Below are positions 1-9,834 of a stretch of 64,000 bases of DNA, piece after piece. The stretch lies in NCBI RefSeq assembly GCF_040365225.1, contig NZ_AP028055.1, positions 1,612,001-1,676,000 of the forward strand, written 5' to 3'. The notes under the pieces are model-generated. The model searched no databases and was not told where the DNA came from. It saw only the letters and a program-made list of their open reading frames with translations. Position numbers and translations under genes: made by a program. Position 1 is the stretch's first letter, and every line of letters begins with the position of its first letter. Source of the stretch: Bacteroides sedimenti. Lineage in GTDB: Bacteria > Bacteroidota > Bacteroidia > Bacteroidales > Bacteroidaceae.

Positions 1-2
1 GA

Positions 3-209
3 ACTGGATATCCCAAAATATTCCCTGTATTGCGTGATGAAGGAGATGGGTCAATCGCTGCAGGCGATATAATCCGTCGTATTCCATTCCCGGGAACAGG
101 TCAACCAAGCGTACAAGCAGATGTAGATAAAACAGGTATACCGGCTTTAGGCGGACCAGACAAACAGGGTACTCGACTCTGGTGGGATGCCGCTGTGGGT
201 AATTTTTAG
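3..209 (+). CDS. SusD/RagB-like outer-membrane lipoprotein, C-terminal fragment
   Basis: The open frame enters from the left edge and ends at a TAG at 207-209, giving 68 residues. The end of the frame reads G-T-R-L-W-W-D before a short tail. A basic residue followed by L-W-W close to the C-terminus is common in SusD-family glycan-binding lipoproteins. The next gene on the same strand is a GH85-type glycosidase, so this is probably the SusD of a glycan-utilisation locus lying mostly outside the window. The family call rests on a short tail and on context, so it is tentative. Confidence 0.5.
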   Translation, partial: TGYPKIFPVLRDEGDGSIAAGDIIRRIPFPGTGQPSVQADVDKTGIPALGGPDKQGTRLWWDAAVGNF

Positions 210-354
210 AATATCAATCCTGAAAGCGCAAAGCCAGAGTAATCTGGCTGCGCTTTCCTAAAACAACCTTAGCCAAATTTAAGGAAACAGACATCAGCAC
301 AAAAATCTACTTATGAAAAATTTCACTTATTGTCTAACTTTAATTAACAACACA

Positions 355-3300
355 ATGAAAAAGATTTATTTATTATTTTTCTTTGTAAACCTGGCCGTCT
401 TAAGCTGGGCACAACGAACACCTGAACATCCGTTGGATATACCTCAAGGTTCGACAGACTTGTACACAATTCTCGAGAGCTGGGAGCCTGGTACACCTCC
501 TCCGGGAACAAATCAATTTGACGATCAGTTTTACATTTCTCGTGTTCGTCCATTGTCCAGAATCGTTGATGGAGATTATCAGGCAAATAATTCTGCAGAC
601 AAAAACAGAAAACTTTGTGTGTGGGTTCCATTGGATGATCCTACTACTACCTGGAAATCTCTTCCGCGCTATTGTTTTGAAGGAGACAACTTCAGCATGT
701 GGTCGTACACCGACATTCACGGAAACTGGACAGCACCCTGGATGAGGGTAACTGCCGGTATAGCCGACGTTGCACATAAAAACGGAGTAAAAGTGGGATG
801 CGTAAACTCCATTCCATGGAGCGTATCCGTATCCGACAGCCAATACAACACTTATGGAAAGGTTTTCTATCGTTTGTTTGAGAAAAACACTGATGGAACA
901 TTTAAACATTCAATGAAGCTAGTCAAGCTCATGAAATATTACGGTATAGATGGGTTAGGATGCAACTCGGAATTTCGTTCAAATTCAACTTTTATGTCTA
1001 AACTGATGGCTTTTTCGCAAGACTGTCATAAGAAGGCAAAAGAGATAGGTTGGGAATTCCAATTGCATTGGTATGACGGAACCAATGATAACGGTGGCAT
1101 TTCGTTCGACAGTGGATTAGGCGATCATAATGATGGAATGTTTGGAACTGGTGACAACATTGTAACAGACATGATGTTTGCAAATTACAACTGGAGCGGA
1201 AGTCTGCTTTCAAACTCAGTTACTAAGGCCGAATCTATGGGACGCAGCAGCTATGATTACTATGCAGGTTTTGATATTCAGGGACGTGCCTTCAAAAACA
1301 GCAATTGGAGTGCACTCAAAGATAACAAAATCTCTATCGGACTCTGGGGAGCACATGCCCAAAGTTTGTTGCATCAAAGCGCTACCGACGACGGATCTTC
1401 TGATATTGCTATTCAAAAGGCATATCTACTCAAACAAGAACTTGCTTTCTCAGGTGGAAACCGCAACCCGGGATTAACCCCTCCCCTACGTACAGATGCT
1501 ACACTGGCAAATGCCGACCTGAAAACATTCCATGGCCTTGCTTCCTTTCTAACAGCCAAATCAACACTGCAACAAATTCCATTCGTAACACGATTCAGCC
1601 TAGGTAACGGTCTGTTTTTCAAGAACCAAGGCAAAACCACTTTTGCTCACAAATGGTACAACATCAATACCCAGGACTTCCTGCCCACATGGCGTTGGTG
1701 GATTACAGACCGCAACGATCAGGTGACTCAGGAAAGTCTCTCCGGATTGGTAAAAGCCGATTTCACTTTCGATGATGCCTGGTTTGGAGGTTCTTGTCTG
1801 AAGCTTCACGGAGCAACCAATTTCTCCAGAGTAAAACTGTTCAAGACCAACTTCAGTGTAAAATCTGATTATACACTTTCTCTTACCTATAAGGTATTAA
1901 ACGGAACCGATCCTCATGCAAAAATGTTTGTTGCTCTGAAAGGCGCACTTAGCGATTATAAGGAAATTGCACTACCGGTATCTGCTAAAGCCGGCGAGTG
2001 GACTACTTATACTGCTAAACTTTCTGAACTTGAATTGCCAGCCGATGCTGTAATCTCAATGATCGGACTTTCTGTTGAAGGTACTACCGAAGACTACAAC
2101 ATGTTATTGGGTGAAATGGCGGTTCGGAATCCATCTCAGGCATTTACAACAGTTCAGCCAGACATCACTAAGGTAGAGATTCTTCGCGGCCGGTACAACC
2201 AGCTTGATTTCAAACTATTCTATAAGAGTAAGGATGAATCAAACGGTGTGAAAACCTATAACGATGAAGTAGACACCTGGTACTATGAAATCTACTTCCA
2301 ACAAAAAGGAGAAGCACAACAACTGCTTACGGCAACAACCTCATGGGCTGGTTATGTAATCGATGCTCCTCTTACAAACGGTGAACGTGAAGGCCGTTTC
2401 GGAGTACGTGCCGTTTCTCCCGATGGAAATAACGGCTCCGAGATCCGTTGGACAGAATATCAGGCTTTACCTTATAATGACCCTATTGAGGTAGTAGAAA
2501 CCGACCGACCGGTAATCAAACCAAACGAAAATTTTACTGCAAGCTTTAAGGATCTGCTTCATGGAAATGCAAAATGGGAGATCAAAAACCCAATCACGGG
2601 AGCTTCACTTGCTTCTGCCGACAATGCACGTGAAATAAAAGCAACTATAGCTGAAACAGGTCTTTATGATCTTTATATAACCAATGCTGACGGTAAAACA
2701 ACCATTATGCGCGGATTCATTCAGATTACTCCGGAACAGACCGGTGCAATGCCTCAGATTAATACTTTTGCTGCCAACAAAACAACAGCTACAACAAGCG
2801 ATAACGTTGAGTTCACTTATACTTCTCGCGATGGTGAAGGTACTGTTTCACGTGCTTTAAAGGTAGCCGATCCACAAATGTTCATGGTGCCGGCTGCTGC
2901 ACAAACCGGCTATGCTTACTCCTATGCCTTGTGGTTTAAAGCAGATAAATTCTCTCACGACAAACAGGGTACCAATCTGATCAACAAGAACTCTATCGGT
3001 GACAGCTGGCCTCATAATAACTGGGGAGACCTTTGGGTAACCATCCGCCCGCAATGGCAGGGAACTGCACTGCACCCTGCTAACGAAGTTTCCTTCAATA
3101 CAATGGGATGGACAGCTCACGACAGCCCTAACGAATCGATGATGAGTACCGGATTCAGCGTTACTCCGGGAGTGTGGAACCATTTGGTTATTACTCAGGA
3201 TGCCAATAAAAATCAAAAGATGTATTTCAACGGCAAGAAATTGGCCGAAACAGTTTTCTCAGCTTCCACACGTCGTGAAGATATGAGCGATAGCCGAATA

Positions 3301-4092
3301 AACAAAAGTGTTCCAGCCAACATCTTCTTTGGTGGTGGCGGAGTTTACAAAGCAGGATTCAACGGTGCCATCGATGAAGTTCAGATCTGGAACAAAGCAT
3401 TATCGGATGAAGAAGTTACACAATGTATGAAAGGATACGAAGTAGCTCCTGAAGGACTTACCGCCTACTATACTTTCGAAGAGAAGGCTGAAGACAATAC
3501 TTTTGCCAATAAGGGTAAAGGCGGCGACCTGAAAGGATCTGTTGTTATTGTTGACGGTAGCGGAGGCGAATCAACCACCTCGGCTTCCTATAAAGCCTGT
3601 GAAGCATCAAACGACCTATTAGGTTATCCAGGCATTACCGGAACACTTGAAATCAAAACAACTCCTGAATGGCGACTCAAAGAAGCAACTTTACCAGCTA
3701 AAACAGATGGAAAGGCTGTAACAGTTTCATATACAAAAGGCGGTAAGTTTGATGCCGGATTGACAATCTCCAACATGTGGGGTAAAGACACGAAGGATAT
3801 GATTGAGTATATTACTATCACAAGTAGTGTAGGTATCGAAGATGCGGCAACAGCCCAACTTTCGGTTTATCCTAATCCTTTCGTTGAATCAGTAAACATG
3901 ATGTTCCCTGAAGCAGGCAATTACACTATCCGTGTAGTCAATGCGCTCGGTCAGTTAGTTACCAGTCGTGCACTTTCAGCTGCAGCTTCCGAAATTATCA
4001 ATGTAGCTGTTGATGGTCCTAAAGGTATGTACTACCTGCAGATTCTGAAAGATAAGGTAACCTATAAAACTGTAAAGGTGATCAAAAAGTAG
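355..4092 (+). CDS. GH85-type endo-beta-N-acetylglucosaminidase with LamG domain and Por-type C-terminal tail
   Basis: Predicted secreted enzyme that cleaves the chitobiose core of N-glycans. I chose the ATG at 355 over an in-frame ATG at 313 because a signal peptide starts there and ends in W-A-Q, giving 1245 residues. The catalytic region spans roughly residues 40-480. It contains an N-x-E pair (Asn204, Glu206, in G-C-N-S-E-F) matching the Asn/Glu substrate-assisted pair of GH85, followed by F-Q-L-H-W-Y-D and F-A-N-Y-N-W motifs. A LamG-like jelly roll lies at about residues 855-1030. The last ~75 residues (Y-P-N-P-F ... K-V-I-K-K) look like a type IX secretion sorting tail. The gene follows a SusD-like gene. 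The GH85 call is from motif reading and is fairly secure. Confidence 0.82.
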   Translation: MKKIYLLFFFVNLAVLSWAQRTPEHPLDIPQGSTDLYTILESWEPGTPPPGTNQFDDQFYISRVRPLSRIVDGDYQANNSADKNRKLCVWVPLDDPTTTWKSLPRYCFEGDNFSMWSYTDIHGNWTAPWMRVTAGIADVAHKNGVKVGCVNSIPWSVSVSDSQYNTYGKVFYRLFEKNTDGTFKHSMKLVKLMKYYGIDGLGCNSEFRSNSTFMSKLMAFSQDCHKKAKEIGWEFQLHWYDGTNDNGGISFDSGLGDHNDGMFGTGDNIVTDMMFANYNWSGSLLSNSVTKAESMGRSSYDYYAGFDIQGRAFKNSNWSALKDNKISIGLWGAHAQSLLHQSATDDGSSDIAIQKAYLLKQELAFSGGNRNPGLTPPLRTDATLANADLKTFHGLASFLTAKSTLQQIPFVTRFSLGNGLFFKNQGKTTFAHKWYNINTQDFLPTWRWWITDRNDQVTQESLSGLVKADFTFDDAWFGGSCLKLHGATNFSRVKLFKTNFSVKSDYTLSLTYKVLNGTDPHAKMFVALKGALSDYKEIALPVSAKAGEWTTYTAKLSELELPADAVISMIGLSVEGTTEDYNMLLGEMAVRNPSQAFTTVQPDITKVEILRGRYNQLDFKLFYKSKDESNGVKTYNDEVDTWYYEIYFQQKGEAQQLLTATTSWAGYVIDAPLTNGEREGRFGVRAVSPDGNNGSEIRWTEYQALPYNDPIEVVETDRPVIKPNENFTASFKDLLHGNAKWEIKNPITGASLASADNAREIKATIAETGLYDLYITNADGKTTIMRGFIQITPEQTGAMPQINTFAANKTTATTSDNVEFTYTSRDGEGTVSRALKVADPQMFMVPAAAQTGYAYSYALWFKADKFSHDKQGTNLINKNSIGDSWPHNNWGDLWVTIRPQWQGTALHPANEVSFNTMGWTAHDSPNESMMSTGFSVTPGVWNHLVITQDANKNQKMYFNGKKLAETVFSASTRREDMSDSRINKSVPANIFFGGGGVYKAGFNGAIDEVQIWNKALSDEEVTQCMKGYEVAPEGLTAYYTFEEKAEDNTFANKGKGGDLKGSVVIVDGSGGESTTSASYKACEASNDLLGYPGITGTLEIKTTPEWRLKEATLPAKTDGKAVTVSYTKGGKFDAGLTISNMWGKDTKDMIEYITITSSVGIEDAATAQLSVYPNPFVESVNMMFPEAGNYTIRVVNALGQLVTSRALSAAASEIINVAVDGPKGMYYLQILKDKVTYKTVKVIKK

Positions 4093-4139
4093 AAAATCAC
4101 ATACTTCAAGTTTCTCGCATAATGCATGAAACCATATAA

Positions 4140-4177
4140 AAATAGCCCGGAGTGATTAATTCACTTCCGGGCTATTT
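4140..4177. terminator. Bidirectional hairpin between convergent loci
   Basis: An 11-bp stem (AAATAGCCCGG at 4140-4150, CCGGGCTATTT at 4167-4177) with an inner AGTGA/TCACT extension lies between the stop codons of two convergent genes. The A- and T-rich flanks allow termination in both directions. Confidence 0.75.
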
Positions 4178-4227
4178 AATGTAATAATGATATAGATTAG
4201 TTTTTCATAAACTGAACCAGATAGCTA

Positions 4228-6141
4228 TTAATGTTCCCAACCCGGATTCTGAGTTAATGCCGGATTCAACACTATTTCATTGGTTGGAACCTGATATAGA
4301 TAATACTTATCAAGCCATCCTTTACCTTCCGTGTTAACCGGATCTGCAAACAGATATGCATAACCTTGCGTTAATGTCGGATCAGCCAAATGAGTAGTTT
4401 CGTTCAACAAACCTCTTTTAGATACGGCATCCTTTGTTGTCCAGAAACCTTTCTGCTGTTTGTTGATAAAGAATTTGGCCATTCTCCAGCGGCGTACATC
4501 ATAAAAACCAAATCCTTCACCCATCAGTTCGATAATTCTTTCACGACGTACTTCCCACAAAAGCGGATCAATCAGATTACCATCATCATCCGTTGGTCTG
4601 TTAGGATCAAAGTTTGCATCGATATCGCTTACAACCATTTTAGCAACTGCAGCGCGTTCACGCAATTTATTGATACTTTCATCAGCAACCGATTGGTTAA
4701 ACTGACCAAGTTCCCACATTGCCTCAGCATAATTCAAGAGAACCTCTTCAATTTTGAAGATAGGTTTATCAGATGTATTCAATGTCGCTGTTCCGCTTTC
4801 TTCCCATAAAGTGTAGTTTTTCCAAAGGAAATAGCCTGAATAACTGCAGATGTAAGCCTTAATCTGTTTGTCAACGATATTAGGAGAATAAGGCAACAAA
4901 GATGCACCCCAGTTTTGTGCCGGCAAGCGTTTCATACCAACGCCTGGATTTGCACACGAAGAATTCACACCAATCAAGTCAATATACTCTCTGTCGGCCG
5001 GATTATTGGTATATCCCCATGTTGCTTTAGGGTTATCAGCAGGTTTGTTGGCACCATTTTCCACCACTTTAAACGGAGGCATAATGGTAAGCAGCATACG
5101 TGGATCGCGATTGCGGAAAGTAGAATATGGGTCCTTATCACCGTTATACAACGGAGATTTAGAAATTGTTTTTCCATCCTTGCAAAGATAAAGATCAACT
5201 GTTGCCTGGTGTAGTCCGTAGTTCGAGTTTGAAATATGTTCCTGATAAGAAAAGTTATGAGGAACCAATGCATTATACGGCTTATAAAGAATAATGCCCG
5301 GTACTTTACCTAAATCTTCAGTAGTCCACATCTCACCATAGCCCGATCCCGGAGTTACTTCAGTACCACAACCGGTATACAATTTAGGATATTTGGCCAT
5401 CAATACTTTCGAAACTCTTGCACACTCTGTCAGGTATTTCTCATAGTCGCCCAGCTTATGGTACTTGCGCCATGTACCCTCACGCAATGTAAAGCGTGAT
5501 AAAGCTGCACGCACACAATCCTGATTGATTGTATTCGAACCGTCTTTGGTAGTAAATTCGCCAATATTAGCTTCGGCCCATTGCAAACGTGTCAATACGG
5601 AATCAGCTACAATCTTACGGGCAATTCTTTCTCCGAAAGCCTCAGGAGAAACTTCATTCAGTGGTTTATTAATCCATGGAACATCGCCAAAACGATTTAT
5701 CAGTTCCATGTACCAGAATGAGTGGAAAAAGTATCCTACCGCTCTCCAGTGGTTCTTCTCAGCAGCCGACATTGATGCGCATTTATCAATGTTTGATAAC
5801 ATAATGTTCACTCTTCTTATATATGCAAAATCCCATCCGTTGCCAGAGGCAGATTGGCTCACAGTCTGAAACGCATAAGGGTTATAACTGCTTTTTGTAG
5901 TAATATACCCAGCATAAAAGTCGCCGTTATAGCAGGAGCTTTGAGCACAATAGTTTACAGAGGTTTGAATCGTTGTATTTGTAAACATATCATACAACGG
6001 AAAAGTAAATGCTTTAAAGTTATCATAGGAACCAAAAGCCGTCTCTTCAGAGATGTCTGTTACAGGGTACTTATCAAGGAACTCATCGTTGCAAGATGCC
6101 AGCGAGAGTGCCATTGCCGCTATTATAAATATCTTTTTCAT
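4228..6141 (-). CDS. SusD/RagB family nutrient-binding outer-membrane lipoprotein
   Basis: Cell-surface glycan-binding lipoprotein that caps its SusC partner. The 637-residue product starts with a lipoprotein signal whose lipobox is L-A-S-C (Cys17), followed by N-D-E-F-L-D-K-Y-P, the usual SusD N-terminus. Tetratricopeptide-like helical stretches and the C-terminal R-R-E-R-I-I-E-L-M-G-E-G-F-G-F-Y-D-V-R-R-W block are diagnostic of the family. The gene follows susC by 21 bases on the same strand, so the two are almost certainly co-transcribed. Length is within the family range. The ligand cannot be read from sequence. Confidence 0.95.
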   Translation of the reverse strand: MKKIFIIAAMALSLASCNDEFLDKYPVTDISEETAFGSYDNFKAFTFPLYDMFTNTTIQTSVNYCAQSSCYNGDFYAGYITTKSSYNPYAFQTVSQSASGNGWDFAYIRRVNIMLSNIDKCASMSAAEKNHWRAVGYFFHSFWYMELINRFGDVPWINKPLNEVSPEAFGERIARKIVADSVLTRLQWAEANIGEFTTKDGSNTINQDCVRAALSRFTLREGTWRKYHKLGDYEKYLTECARVSKVLMAKYPKLYTGCGTEVTPGSGYGEMWTTEDLGKVPGIILYKPYNALVPHNFSYQEHISNSNYGLHQATVDLYLCKDGKTISKSPLYNGDKDPYSTFRNRDPRMLLTIMPPFKVVENGANKPADNPKATWGYTNNPADREYIDLIGVNSSCANPGVGMKRLPAQNWGASLLPYSPNIVDKQIKAYICSYSGYFLWKNYTLWEESGTATLNTSDKPIFKIEEVLLNYAEAMWELGQFNQSVADESINKLRERAAVAKMVVSDIDANFDPNRPTDDDGNLIDPLLWEVRRERIIELMGEGFGFYDVRRWRMAKFFINKQQKGFWTTKDAVSKRGLLNETTHLADPTLTQGYAYLFADPVNTEGKGWLDKYYLYQVPTNEIVLNPALTQNPGWEH

Positions 6142-6162
6142 GGTTTATTTTTCATTTTAATA

Positions 6163-9100
6163 TTAGAACGTAATGCTTGCACCAAAAGAAGTTGTACGGT
6201 AGAATGGATAGTTCCAGCCAAGAGTTTCCGGATCAATGCCATTTGTCAGTGAAGTAATGGTAGCAAGGTTTTCAACACTCACATACATTCTTAGCTGTTT
6301 TACTGTTAACTTCTTCAGCCATTGTGCTGGAAACATATATGAAAGGGTAACGTTCTTCACACGCAGATATGCAGCATTCGATAAATATTTGTCGCACACA
6401 CGGGTGTTTGAACCTACATTCTGCATCTGTCCATATAAACGATAAAATTTAGGATCCGATTTTTCCGGAATCATGTAATTTTCGTTTGTAGGATCTGTGC
6501 TGATTGGTTTCCAGAAATCTTCCAGACCTTTATACAGAGGAATGAACACAGCATCTGTTGAGCTGGTCCCGAATGGGAAAATCATCGTATTACTCAACCA
6601 AACATCACGTTTACCTGTTCCTTGCAACATCACACTCAGGTCAAACCCTTTGTAAGATGCGCCCAGGTTTGCCCCGAATTGGTATCTGGATGTATTGTTA
6701 CCAATAATTTTACGGTCTCCCGGATTAACTAATGTACCATTTCCCGCATCAATCTGATTTGCGCTTACCTCGTCATCTCTAAGATTTTTGAATTTCACAT
6801 CACCCGGACGAACGTTAACTCCCTGAATAGTAGTAATTCCTTCTTTCAGCTTCCAGGAATTTGTATCTACGAAATCGTTCACAGTATAGTAACCATCAGC
6901 TACATACCCCCATATTTCACCCAGGTCGCGACCAACGTAATAATCAGACATCAACCCTGTTTCTTTAAACTTCGTTATTTTTGATGTATGATCGTATACA
7001 TTAAAACCTACTCTGTATCCAAAATCACCAATTTTGTCGTTCCAGCTAAGACCTAGTTCCCAACCGGTTGTTCTCATATCGGCCACATTCTGAAGAGGAG
7101 CTTTTACACCCACAACCGATGGAATCTCACTGCCTGCCGACAACATACCTTTAGTATCACGTTGATACCAGTCAAACGTACCGCTTAAACGATTTCCAAA
7201 CATTGTTATATCCAAACCTAAGTCGAGTGTTGCCACCTTCTCCCAGGTAAAGTTACTGCGTACCAAATTTGGAACACCAATAGTGGTTACGTAGGCACCG
7301 TTATTCAACCAAACACCGTCCGAACTGTTGATACCCATAGTTGGAGTATACTGATATGGATCAATTGCCTGGTTGCCAATTTCTCCCCATGAGCCGCGAA
7401 CCTTTAAGCCATCCAGCCAGCTACGGGTTGATTTCATAAAACCTTCTTCGGCAACCTGCCATCCTGCAGAAAATGATGGAAAGAAACCAAAACGTTCATT
7501 CTTAGGAAATTTAGATGAACCATCATAACGACCATTTACCTCCAACAGATATCTTCCGTTCCAGTTGTAGTTTAAACGGTAAAATCCGCTTCGGATAGTA
7601 TAAACGCTATAACCGTCAGTGATAGTCTTTGTACCGGTTGCACCGCCAAAAGATGGTGTCGACTGTACTGCCTGTTGTTCCGCATAAGCATACAAGTCCT
7701 CATAATAACTCTTTTCTTGGTCAAAACCACCCATCAGTTTAAAATTGTGTCCTCCAAAAGATTTGCTGTAAGTAGCGTATGCATTGATTGCATTGTAATC
7801 AGTAAAATATTTATCTTTTGTATAGGTATCACGCGAAGGAGCTGTTTGCTTCGCCATCTGAATGGTTGTGTAACTGTACTGACCTGAATAGTAAGAATAA
7901 TTAGTATTGTTCTTGTTGTATGTGTATTCAAATACTGCTTCCAAGCCCTTCATTGGTTTTACAATAGACTTCATAAAGATACGTGGGTTATCAACCGTAG
8001 TACTTGATGTTCTTGCCAAATTCAGCAGTCCACGTGGCGTAAAGATCGGGTAATCTTTGTCCAGACCACTGATTGACGCAGGCATATCTCCTTCAGGATA
8101 AAATGAAATAAGACGGGTTGAATAAATCCCTCCAGCTGCATCCACCGGCATGGTCTTGTTGCTTTGTGAATAACGTACATCTATTTCCTGAGTAAACCAA
8201 TCAGTTACGTCTGCCGACAAGAAAGCGCTTACATTCTTACGACTATACTGGTCCTTATTTGTAACAATCGGTCCATTCTCAAAGTTGTAACCTGCAGCAA
8301 TACGGTAACGAAGTTTTTCTGTACCCCCCGATGCGGATAGGTTGTGATTGGTCATAAAACTAGTTTCCAGCATGTTGGCAAAAAGGTCTTTTTCATTCAG
8401 ATAATAGATTTTGCCATTTGGATCTTTGTAGATACCGTCACCTACTGTAGCATAAGCACCTGGATTCATTTTATAATCCTTCACATAATCCTTCCACTGT
8501 GCAACACTCTGACCGTTTGCCCAATAAGAATCTGTAAATCCTGCTTTCAGGTAATTATCCAGATAACTTTCCAACGATACTTGTTCAGGTTTATTAATTG
8601 AAGACTCGAAACCAAAATTATTGTTGTAGCTCAAAGAGAAGGTAGTATTTGATTTCGGACGTTTCGTTGTAACAAGTACAACACCTCCTGCTGCACGAGC
8701 TCCATAGATGGCTGCCGATGCTGCATCTTTCAGTACGGTTACTGTCTCAACATCTTCAGGATTCAGCATTCCCAAATCACCCGGAACGTTGTCAATCAAT
8801 ACCAGCGGAGATCCTCCGTTAATTGATACCGTTCCACGAATATTCAGCGAGTTGCTATTCTGTCCGGGAGTAGATGAGCGTGTTACCTGCAAACCGGGAA
8901 TAGTACCTTGCAAAACAGAAGTAGTATTTGATACCGGACGGTCACCTAAAATCTGTTCCATCTTTACCGAAGCGACCGATCCTGTCAGGTTCTCTTTCTT
9001 CTGAACCCCGTAACCAACAACTACCACTTCTTCCAGTTGCTTTGAAGATTCTACCATCACAATTTTCAGATCGTTTTTGTCTTTTAGCGCAACTTCTTGA

Positions 9101-9696
9101 GTTACAAAACCAATATACGATACTTTGATTAATGATTTTTCGGGCACATTTTTCAGGATAAACTTTCCATCCAAATCGGTAATAGTTGCATTATTGGTTC
9201 CCACAACCGAAACGTTTACGCCAATTATTGTTTCTCCATTAGCGTCTTTTACTATTCCGGTTACAGTCTTTTTCTGTTGGTTTCCAGACTTTTGTTCTGC
9301 TTTTTGTTCTACCCTGTCCATCGGACGATAAATAGTAATCCGGGTTCCTTTAATCTCATAAGTGATTCCTTTTGAGGTAAACAGAGTTTTTAAAATCTGT
9401 TCCACACTTTCGTTTTTCACGTTCAAGGAGACCTTATCATTCAGGTTCACATCGTTGTTACGAACCAGGAAAGAGTATCCGCTCTGTTTCTCAACTTCAT
9501 CCAACACTTTGCCCAGCGAAACGTTTGTCATCTGAATGGTTACATTCTTATCGATCAAAGAGAATGCCGACACCGATTGCGTTGGAAATAAAAACACTGT
9601 AAATAAAAATACAATTAACGGGAAATTCGTTAATTTTAGGTCGCGGTGATGAAGAAAAGGGAGTATAAAATTCCCCATTTCTGATTTGTTTTTCAT
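6163..9696 (-). CDS. SusC/RagA TonB-dependent transporter with N-terminal STN signalling domain
   Basis: TonB-dependent outer-membrane channel importing oligosaccharides with SusD. The 1177 residues run in this order: a long signal region to about residue 45; a secretin/TonB short N-terminal (STN) domain at about 50-125; a carboxypeptidase-regulatory-like domain at about 143-215; a plug containing E-E-V-V-V-V-G-Y-G and L-I-D-N-V-P-G; then a beta-barrel ending in F-G-A-S-I-T-F. The STN domain marks SusC proteins that signal to a FecR anti-sigma factor. A fecR-type gene and an ECF sigma gene lie immediately upstream on the same strand, so the four genes form a self-regulated locus. A second in-frame ATG at codon 7 is a possible start. 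Confidence 0.96.
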   Translation of the reverse strand: MKNKSEMGNFILPFLHHRDLKLTNFPLIVFLFTVFLFPTQSVSAFSLIDKNVTIQMTNVSLGKVLDEVEKQSGYSFLVRNNDVNLNDKVSLNVKNESVEQILKTLFTSKGITYEIKGTRITIYRPMDRVEQKAEQKSGNQQKKTVTGIVKDANGETIIGVNVSVVGTNNATITDLDGKFILKNVPEKSLIKVSYIGFVTQEVALKDKNDLKIVMVESSKQLEEVVVVGYGVQKKENLTGSVASVKMEQILGDRPVSNTTSVLQGTIPGLQVTRSSTPGQNSNSLNIRGTVSINGGSPLVLIDNVPGDLGMLNPEDVETVTVLKDAASAAIYGARAAGGVVLVTTKRPKSNTTFSLSYNNNFGFESSINKPEQVSLESYLDNYLKAGFTDSYWANGQSVAQWKDYVKDYKMNPGAYATVGDGIYKDPNGKIYYLNEKDLFANMLETSFMTNHNLSASGGTEKLRYRIAAGYNFENGPIVTNKDQYSRKNVSAFLSADVTDWFTQEIDVRYSQSNKTMPVDAAGGIYSTRLISFYPEGDMPASISGLDKDYPIFTPRGLLNLARTSSTTVDNPRIFMKSIVKPMKGLEAVFEYTYNKNNTNYSYYSGQYSYTTIQMAKQTAPSRDTYTKDKYFTDYNAINAYATYSKSFGGHNFKLMGGFDQEKSYYEDLYAYAEQQAVQSTPSFGGATGTKTITDGYSVYTIRSGFYRLNYNWNGRYLLEVNGRYDGSSKFPKNERFGFFPSFSAGWQVAEEGFMKSTRSWLDGLKVRGSWGEIGNQAIDPYQYTPTMGINSSDGVWLNNGAYVTTIGVPNLVRSNFTWEKVATLDLGLDITMFGNRLSGTFDWYQRDTKGMLSAGSEIPSVVGVKAPLQNVADMRTTGWELGLSWNDKIGDFGYRVGFNVYDHTSKITKFKETGLMSDYYVGRDLGEIWGYVADGYYTVNDFVDTNSWKLKEGITTIQGVNVRPGDVKFKNLRDDEVSANQIDAGNGTLVNPGDRKIIGNNTSRYQFGANLGASYKGFDLSVMLQGTGKRDVWLSNTMIFPFGTSSTDAVFIPLYKGLEDFWKPISTDPTNENYMIPEKSDPKFYRLYGQMQNVGSNTRVCDKYLSNAAYLRVKNVTLSYMFPAQWLKKLTVKQLRMYVSVENLATITSLTNGIDPETLGWNYPFYRTTSFGASITF

Positions 9697-9834
9697 ACCT
9701 TTGTACTGATTTTGATTAAAAAAATTATTACGATTGATTGAAATCTATGAACCAGGATGTCTGACTCACATTCTGGTTCTACTTTATAACTTATTTACTA
9801 TCCATTCTACCTCCTTATTCTTTATAGGTTCATA

